NCBI GenBank assembly: GCA_010015655.1 | Contig: ML976752.1 | Span: 248,436-270,902 of the forward strand | Origin: Bimuria novae-zelandiae CBS 107.79 | Lineage: Eukaryota > Ascomycota > Dothideomycetes > Pleosporales > Didymosphaeriaceae | Reading direction: 5' to 3' | DNA: 22,467 nucleotides | Shown here: one piece after another, positions 17,579 to 22,467 of the stretch | Layout of the letters: each line of letters starts with the position of its first letter | How positions within the stretch are numbered: position 1 is the first letter of the stretch | Notes under the pieces: model-generated | Seen by the model: only the letters and a program-made list of their open reading frames with translations | The model's database searches: none | Told to the model about the DNA's origin: nothing | Program-made: the position numbers and the translations under genes

Positions 17579-18640
17579 CTACATAACAAGGTCTGAATTG
17601 ACCGATTCAAATCTTTGCATCCACTGCAACAAGCCTTCTGGTACTCCTTCTTCCTCCGCCTTGATCTGAGGAGTGGTTGGCTCTTCCATACAGCTAGAAA
17701 CTGGACACCTACCTATCCATGAACAGGAGGAACAAGTTATGTGTTTGCATTTGGGCCATTCCGTGATCACGTCACCCGGTTGAAACGCGAATGCCGATCT
17801 TGTATTCAATTTGCGATGCATGCCATACATGCTTTGCACGGTTTCTTCCACGGACACTCCTGCCCATTCTAGTCCTGCTTTTAGGAGCCTGCCAATACCT
17901 GGTAGTGGGGGCGAACATCCGTCTGACCGTGTATTGGAACAGTGCTTCTTTGAATCTGGTCCTGGTAATCTCGATATAAGGTATGGTGTTGCAACCATAA
18001 GTCCTGTATTTTTATTCGTTACCAGACCCCACTTCTTTTGAGATTCCTCTATACCCTTCCAAACGTCAAACATCGCTTCCTGGTTCGCAACATAAAGCAA
18101 CTCGCGCTGGCTCGCACTTAGACTCAGGTAGAGCTGTAATTTGTTCCTGTCATCCGTTCTTTTGAGCAGGTCACAAAGATGCTTCCAATAATCTGATAGA
18201 TCGTTTTCCGGGACTTGTACTGCATGCTCTATGAGCTCGTGGAACAAACTCATCCCTATCTTGTGCATTTTGTATTGCCTGTTCATCAACTTAGAAAACA
18301 CACGCTTTTGCCAGGGACCGGCAATGCAGTTCTCGTGACAGTCTGAACCGTCGCATGGTGCTAAGCTATGCAGTGCAATGAAAAACTGAGCGATGCCACT
18401 TAACTCTTCGTCGGCTAAAGCGGTTAGAATCGCTTGTAGGAGCAACAGCTGCCACTCTGGATGCTGCTTGAAAAGTTCTAGTCGCGTTTGGAGATTTGCT
18501 CCTATCCATTGCGAAGATACCTGCGACCATTGGTGGTATCTTGATTGGGGAACACCGGGAATTTTATCAGGCCTCCGTGCTTCCGATCCATGAGAGGATC
18601 TGGATGCCTTGATAAGTGATGTCGATGGAACCTTAGGCAT
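17579..18640 (-). CDS. Intact single-exon gene, 353-aa Cys-containing protein of unknown function
   Basis: ATG 18640 to TAG 17579, no interruption. The first 35 residues are Ser/Arg/Pro-rich. Residues about 40-240 are predicted mostly helical by eye (HPEWQLLLLQAILTALADEEL, MSLFHELIEHAVQ, HLCDLLKRTDDRNKLQLYLSLS). There are two Cys groups: C96-X4-C-X3-C105, and a dense C-terminal one at 298-317 with pattern C-X-H-X2-C-X2-C-X5-C-X4-C, which could bind zinc. The tail is acidic. There is no signal peptide or membrane helix. Its start is 197 bp from the divergently transcribed J-domain gene, so the two probably share regulation. I do not recognise the family. A minus-strand TATAAAAG lies 42 bases upstream of the ATG. 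Confidence 0.75.
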   Translation of the reverse strand: MPKVPSTSLIKASRSSHGSEARRPDKIPGVPQSRYHQWSQVSSQWIGANLQTRLELFKQHPEWQLLLLQAILTALADEELSGIAQFFIALHSLAPCDGSDCHENCIAGPWQKRVFSKLMNRQYKMHKIGMSLFHELIEHAVQVPENDLSDYWKHLCDLLKRTDDRNKLQLYLSLSASQRELLYVANQEAMFDVWKGIEESQKKWGLVTNKNTGLMVATPYLISRLPGPDSKKHCSNTRSDGCSPPLPGIGRLLKAGLEWAGVSVEETVQSMYGMHRKLNTRSAFAFQPGDVITEWPKCKHITCSSCSWIGRCPVSSCMEEPTTPQIKAEEEGVPEGLLQWMQRFESVNSDLVM

Positions 18641-18837
18641 TGTATCTGGTTGTGTCTGGTGGTAACTAGTGAGTGCAAGCGCTTTTATAGCTGCGACGGA
18701 ACCTGATTAGTCTCGCATGAGGTCCTTAATAGGCCGCTCTCTTTATATAGCGTAGCACGAGCCATAGACTATTTATGGCATTGAACGCTGGTATAAGTAA
18801 GCCAGTCAATCCGTTTTAAGAGTTAGAAGCATCTGCC
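18641..18837. promoter_or_regulatory. Shared divergent promoter
   Basis: 197 bp between two opposite start codons. On the minus strand TATAAAAG lies at 18689-18682, towards the Cys-rich gene. On the plus strand TTTATATA lies at 18742-18749, about 90 bp before the J-domain ATG. Each is at a plausible distance for its gene. No other motif was recognised. Confidence 0.6.
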
Positions 18838-20818
18838 ATGGCTGACAACGGCTTCTTACCCGCAAATGCCGCGATAGCAATCTCCAATGCACCACATCTA
18901 TCTATGGATAACTTAGATCCACAAGTTGAAGGCTCTGTTCCACTAACACGTAAAACTATTATACCTCCGCAACCAACCGTCGAGTCCATTAGTAGTTCGG
19001 CGGAAGATAACGGTAACGAAAAGGCACAATTAGCAAAGCAGCCTTCCTTATCTAAGGGAAAAGGGAAGGCAAGACCAGAGCCGGGTCCCTCATCCAAGGG
19101 AAAAGGGAAGGCAAGACCAGAGCCGGGCCCCTCATCCAAGGGAGAAGAGACGGCAGGACCAAAGCCGGTTCCACCACCAGTAAAACATCAGGACGATAAA
19201 TTCTTCACTGACAGGGCATACGCTGAAGCCGAACGTATTGTTAAAGCAACAACACCGTATCATGTATTAGATGTGCCCCCAGGATCCCAGGAGGAAACGA
19301 TTAATTCGGCTTTCAAAAAGAAAATGCTCATCCTGCATCCTGACAAAACTAAATTAAATGTCGCTAGCTTAGCGCGAGAGAGTAAGTGTGCTAACTTTCC
19401 TATCTATTTTTAGTTTTTCGCTAACCAGTATAGTCCTCGATCTTGCCCGTATATTTTGCATCGACCCAAAATATAAGAATGAGAGGGCGTTCCTGGAAGA
19501 AAACGGAATATGGCAGATGAGAATAGCAAAAAACGGTGAGATACACAATCTGACTAAGGCTGCGAACATGCGCACTTGGGGTGTAAAGTTCGCTCCTAAT
19601 GCGTATGGCGGAGATAGCGATGAGAGCGACATCGACAGGGAGGAAGAAGAGGAAGATATCGAAGGGGACGACAAGGAGCCTACAGAGGAGATCAAAGAAT
19701 TGTATAGGCTTGCTACAAAGAGCGTAAAGGCACTTTTAGGTCAAGGTGACATCAAAGCAGCAGTGGAATCAATTCGCAAGATTAATCAGTCGATCCCTGA
19801 AGGACATAAAATCCCGGAAGAGCGCTTTATGACTATGCGCCGAACCAAAGACAGCTTCAAGCAGACCGGGCTCACGATAGAGAAACAAATGTTGGATAAC
19901 TCATATGAATACCTAGGCCTCCTTATCGCCAGGTTTCACTTCCCACCACGTTGGCAGGATTACCTTCTGAAAAGAAATTCCGGATCAAAGGCTGCAAACA
20001 TGACTGCGGCAGACGCGCCTATGGCGGACGCGCCTACGGCAGACGTGCCAGCAGACGTGCCTATGGCAGACGCACCTACGATAGACGTACCTACAGGACT
20101 TCTAAGACATCCAGCCCTAGGAATTTGCCTTGGTTGGATACCAAAATGTGCCTATGACGCGGCGGGTATTCCATTTATTCGCTCTTTTCGTCTCGTATTC
20201 GACGACCCATTTAAAGTGTACGACCACTCTGATTTTGAAGTGGGGAGCGAATTCGCCAGTCAGTATTTACAGTTGCCAGAAAACAGAAAAAATAATTTTG
20301 TGAATGCGGGATGGAAATTCACCAAGGCTGAGGCATCTAATTTTCACCGTATTATAGGATTCTCCTCTTTTCCCAGCACAGAAAGGCGCATGGGCGATGC
20401 CTACGTTAAGATGTTAATGAAAGACGGAAAGCAAGAAGTGCTTTTACGTTCATATCTTCGAAGAATAAAGTCAAAAAAAGCTGCTGACCAAGCTATCGAT
20501 GAATTCCTAACGAGTAAAGGACTACGAGGTGACTGGCATGATTTACGACGACAAGCACAGCTCCGCATTGGTGGTCCCGAATCTACCTATCGCCTCCCGC
20601 TGCAACAAGCATATCAACCACATTTGTATGGGTATTCCAGCGGTTCAGATACCGAGCTTGAGCGTATTATTCCTAGTAGAGGTACCGTACCCGTACCTAT
20701 GGTACGCAATTATGGCCGAACAACCCGCCAGCAGACCAACACGGATAATAGTAAGTTGATGGAACTCAAACAGCAACTCCTGCAAATGGCGTCAATTCTT
20801 GAGAGCGTGACGATATAG
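18838..20818 (+). CDS. J-domain (DnaJ-type) protein, 642 aa, one intron
   Basis: Exons 18838-19381 and 19434-20818 (1929 nt). The 52-nt intron has donor GTAAGT, branch CTAAC and acceptor ATAG; a nearer AG at 19413 would leave a 32-nt intron and is rejected. Residues 73-114 hold a 14-residue tandem repeat (KGKGKARPEPGPSS). The J domain starts near 139 (PYHVLDV) with its HPD at 167-169, so it should stimulate an Hsp70 ATPase. It is followed by an acidic run (DSDESDIDREEEEED). Further on is a (M/T)ADAP repeat stretch and a long C-terminal region with no family I recognise, ending in a possible coiled coil (MELKQQLLQMASILE). There are no membrane helices; cytosol or nucleus likely. The N-terminal placement of a disordered repeat before a central J domain is unusual. 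The gene is intact and divergent from 17579-18640. Confidence 0.8.
19051..19176 (+). repeat. Coding 42-bp tandem repeat (3 units) in the J-protein gene
   Basis: Units at 19051-19092 and 19093-19134 are almost identical (only two base differences seen: the first codon's third base and GGTCCC/GGCCCC); the third, 19135-19176, is diverged. Being a multiple of three, changes in copy number would keep the frame. The encoded repeat is Lys/Gly/Pro-rich. Confidence 0.9.
20004..20096 (+). repeat. Coding 15-bp repeat ((M/T)ADAP-like) in the J-protein gene
   Basis: About six imperfect copies of a 15-bp unit (GCGGACGCGCCTATG-like) encode ADAPM/ADAPT/ADVP pentapeptides, with one shortened unit. The stretch separates the two unknown C-terminal parts of the J protein and is probably a flexible linker. 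Confidence 0.8.
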
Positions 20819-20834
20819 ATAGATATAGATAGAC
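20812..20834 (+). repeat. GATA-type microsatellite across the stop codon
   Basis: GATATAGATAGATATAGATAGA overlaps the TAG stop (20816-20818) of the J-protein gene. After it, near-copies of CCATTCCAATTAT occur at about 20839 and 20873, in the 3' UTR. In 20834-21055 I see otherwise only the leader of the next gene, with ATATAAA near 20998. Confidence 0.6.
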
Positions 20835-21055
20835 GCTCCATTCCAATTATAGGTCTGTTCCAACCGATCTGTCCATTCCAATTATGGCTCGATTCTAATT
20901 ATAGATCTAATGTTAACAACTAAAAATAGTATTATGGTGCGAGATGCTGATATACTTAGAGCGATAGGCTGACGCTCTCTCGGCCATCTTTGCGCACATA
21001 TAAAGGCGAGTAGTACTCAATGCGCTACCTGATATATCTGCACTCAGCCAAAAAC

Positions 21056-21557
21056 ATGTCTTCTAAGCAGGACTGGCATCATTCTGCGCTCTCATGCTGC
21101 AGTCCAATCAGTATTTGTATGATTGATATGGTAGCTGACGTTAATCTCACCGGCGTTATTAATATTACGTAGGCTGCCTTGGATGGCTGTGCCCTTGTAT
21201 GCTTTACGGCCGGACTCGACACCGCCTTAAGCATAACGGGAACGTGGGGGGGTTCTCGTCTTGCAATGTAGATGTGAGCTGTAGAACATCCTGTCTTTAC
21301 TTTTCTCACATTTACAGTGCTGCACTTACGCAATGGTGGGGCTCTGCGGAATGGCTGGGATTTTTAACGCAATGCAACGAAGCGACATTCGGACAAAGTA
21401 TCAACTTGGTGGGAACTCATGCACAGACTGTATACGCGGCTGCCTATGCACACCTTGTGATTTAATTCACCAGGAGAAGGAATGTGTCTACCAAAAGGAG
21501 AAAATTGTGGAACATGAGCCTGGTAGGGTACAACATATGCATTATAGCCAATCGTAG
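21056..21557 (+). CDS. PLAC8-family Cys-rich protein, 133 aa, three exons, intact
   Basis: Exons 21056-21116, 21173-21273, 21318-21557 join in frame (402 nt). Intron 1 is 56 nt (GTATGA...CGTAG), intron 2 is 44 nt (GTGAGC...TTACAG). The splicing creates the diagnostic motif ICCLGWLCPCMLYGRTRHR, and exon 3 continues IFNAMQRSDIRTKYQLGG, then C-X2-C and CTPCDLIHQEKE. This is the whole PLAC8 (Cys-rich/FCR1-type) domain at about the usual length for fungal members. The family is small and Cys-rich, mostly membrane-associated, linked in fungi, plants and animals to metal tolerance and cell-size control. The donor at 21117 is chosen over one at 21132 because only it keeps the family motif. No premature stops. 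ATATAAA near 20998 suits a promoter. Confidence 0.88.
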
Positions 21558-22176
21558 TAAATTATAGGAATCGAGTTATATTTGTATGTGGTTTGTCTGC
21601 TTCCTTGGTACGCCCCCCAATTGAGCTTCTAAGTCTCATTAACAACCGCCTTTACTCTCTGGATTTACTAGTTCTCCTATTCTACACGCCTATTTACACG
21701 TTTCTATGGTTTTAGATTACTAACGTTACCTTATTTGTTTTATTAACTGCTTGCGATTTCTAGACAGCTCAAGCCTATCGCAATGGCCGATTCAACGGCT
21801 TCGTATCTACAGAGGAAACAGGCCAGCCATGGTCACCACCAGATCGAGATACCCTTGTAAGAACACCCCTTTTGCCTCTGTCCATCACTAATATTAGGTA
21901 AGGAAACGCTCTATCCACCTCTATTAATAAAGTCGCCAGGCCATTGACGACGGGCTAAAAGAAGAGAATCGTTCTGCAAGTTATGTCGTTTGACCGAATT
22001 GGCGTAACCCAAAACACGTAAGGTGGAAGGATTATGTCAGAGTAGGTCGGCATAATAACTAAAGGTGCTTATGTGCCAAGTTTTATTTTAACGTTACTAC
22101 AGCATCTGAAGTCCGCACGCTTGCTATCACCTGTACACTATGCATAGTATTTTTCCACGTTGTTTACCAGTTATCG
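21558..22176. other. No assigned gene; one short possible exon
   Basis: ATG 21783 opens 25 codons (MADSTASYLQRKQ) to TAA 21858, where GTAAGA could be a splice donor and CACTAATATTAG, 30 bases on, a branch/acceptor. I could not continue a frame beyond it. The upstream tract 21600-21780 is pyrimidine- and AT-rich like a leader. The rest, to 22176, shows no convincing frame on either strand. Confidence 0.25.
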
Positions 22177-22467
22177 CTAGCTTTCCATGAGTGCTGTAAG
22201 GCCCTGGATGAATTTCTTATTCCTCTACGCCCGCTTTTGAATGGCCTTCTCGTTCATCGTAACCCACTCTTGCAAGACTCTCACTAACTTTACATTTCCT
22301 TCTTCTAGCGCTTTTACTCTTGCTTCCAGATCCTGCATCCTTTTTGTGGCCGTTAAAGTTAAGTATTCCTACCTGTGCGTGAGACCTGCTCGTTTTGTCA
22401 AGCATTTAGAATAGCTTACTGTTTTAGAAACCTTTCTCTTAACACTGGGACGGCTATAGTCTGAGTC
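22177..22467 (-). pseudogene. RIP-damaged coiled-coil ORF fragment entering from the right edge
   Basis: The minus-strand frame beginning at the window edge reads VKRKVSKTVSYSK and, after TAG at 22371, MQDLEARVKALEEGN then VRVLQEWVTMNEKAIQKRA. A second TAG follows at 22227, then RNKKFIQGLTALMES before TAG 22179 and TAA 22173. Leu heptads suggest a coiled coil, near the C-terminal end of a longer protein outside the window. The stops are TAG codons in the frame, as in the transposons here, so it is probably a transposon protein. Family unknown. Confidence 0.5.

Noticed and set aside
19388..20818. Second independent gene after the J-domain N-terminus
   Set aside because: The stretch is in frame with exon 1 after removal of a 52-nt intron. 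Its first codons are intron sequence.
1..22467. tRNA or rRNA genes
   Set aside because: No cloverleaf with a GGTTCGAATCC-like T-loop and no rRNA core sequence was recognised on either strand, though a covariance-model scan was not possible.

Overview
The window looks like a transposon-rich accessory compartment of a filamentous ascomycete (Pezizomycotina). Four things point there. Introns are short (about 45-155 nt) with GTAAGN-type donors and CTAAC/CTGAC-like branch sites. There is a Tad1-type LINE ORF1. There are fungal PLAC8, PAQR and kinase-like genes. Transposon ORFs are riddled with in-frame TAA/TAG codons of the kind made by repeat-induced point mutation (RIP, CpA to TpA). The genus cannot be named from the sequence alone.

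Layout, left to right. 1-1430: 5' part of a Tad1-like LINE on the minus strand, running off the left edge. 1430-1680: short unassigned coding remnant. 1814-5399: an element with terminal inverted repeats (TIRs), flanked by TA, carrying a RIP-damaged DDE transposase (+) and a convergent second ORF of about 542 codons (-) with a Cys cluster; a 284-bp element with similar ends sits at its right end. 5521-7221: intact three-exon gene of unknown function (498 aa), whose start is only 120 bp from the transposon end. 7635-7980: doubtful small gene. 8288-8770: truncated PAQR/hemolysin-III-like membrane protein gene (-). 8960-9215: AT-rich repeats. 9351-15910: a 20-bp minisatellite holding a complete 6161-bp Copia-type LTR retrotransposon (120-bp LTRs, target duplication AATCG) and a foldback LTR derivative (target duplication GATCG). 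15911-16737: three-exon kinase-like pseudogene. 17007-17536: broken gene for a small basic protein. 17579-18640 (-) and 18838-20818 (+): head-to-head pair of intact genes, a Cys-rich unknown protein and a J-domain protein, sharing a 197-bp promoter region. 21056-21557: intact three-exon PLAC8-family gene. 22177-22467: RIP-damaged coiled-coil ORF entering from the right edge (-).

How it fits together. Four genes are intact by my models: 5521-7221, 17579-18640, 18838-20818 and 21056-21557. Most of the broken genes (the transposon ORFs, the kinase-like gene, the 17-kb gene and the right-edge ORF) share one damage type: transitions giving TAA/TAG with almost no frameshift. The best candidates for something undescribed are the Copia element's extra Myb/SANT-like ORF lying 8 nt before gag, the two-ORF TIR transposon, the foldback LTR and same-position insertions in the minisatellite, and the J-domain/Cys-rich divergent gene pair. 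All similarity statements come from motif recognition by eye; no database search was run.
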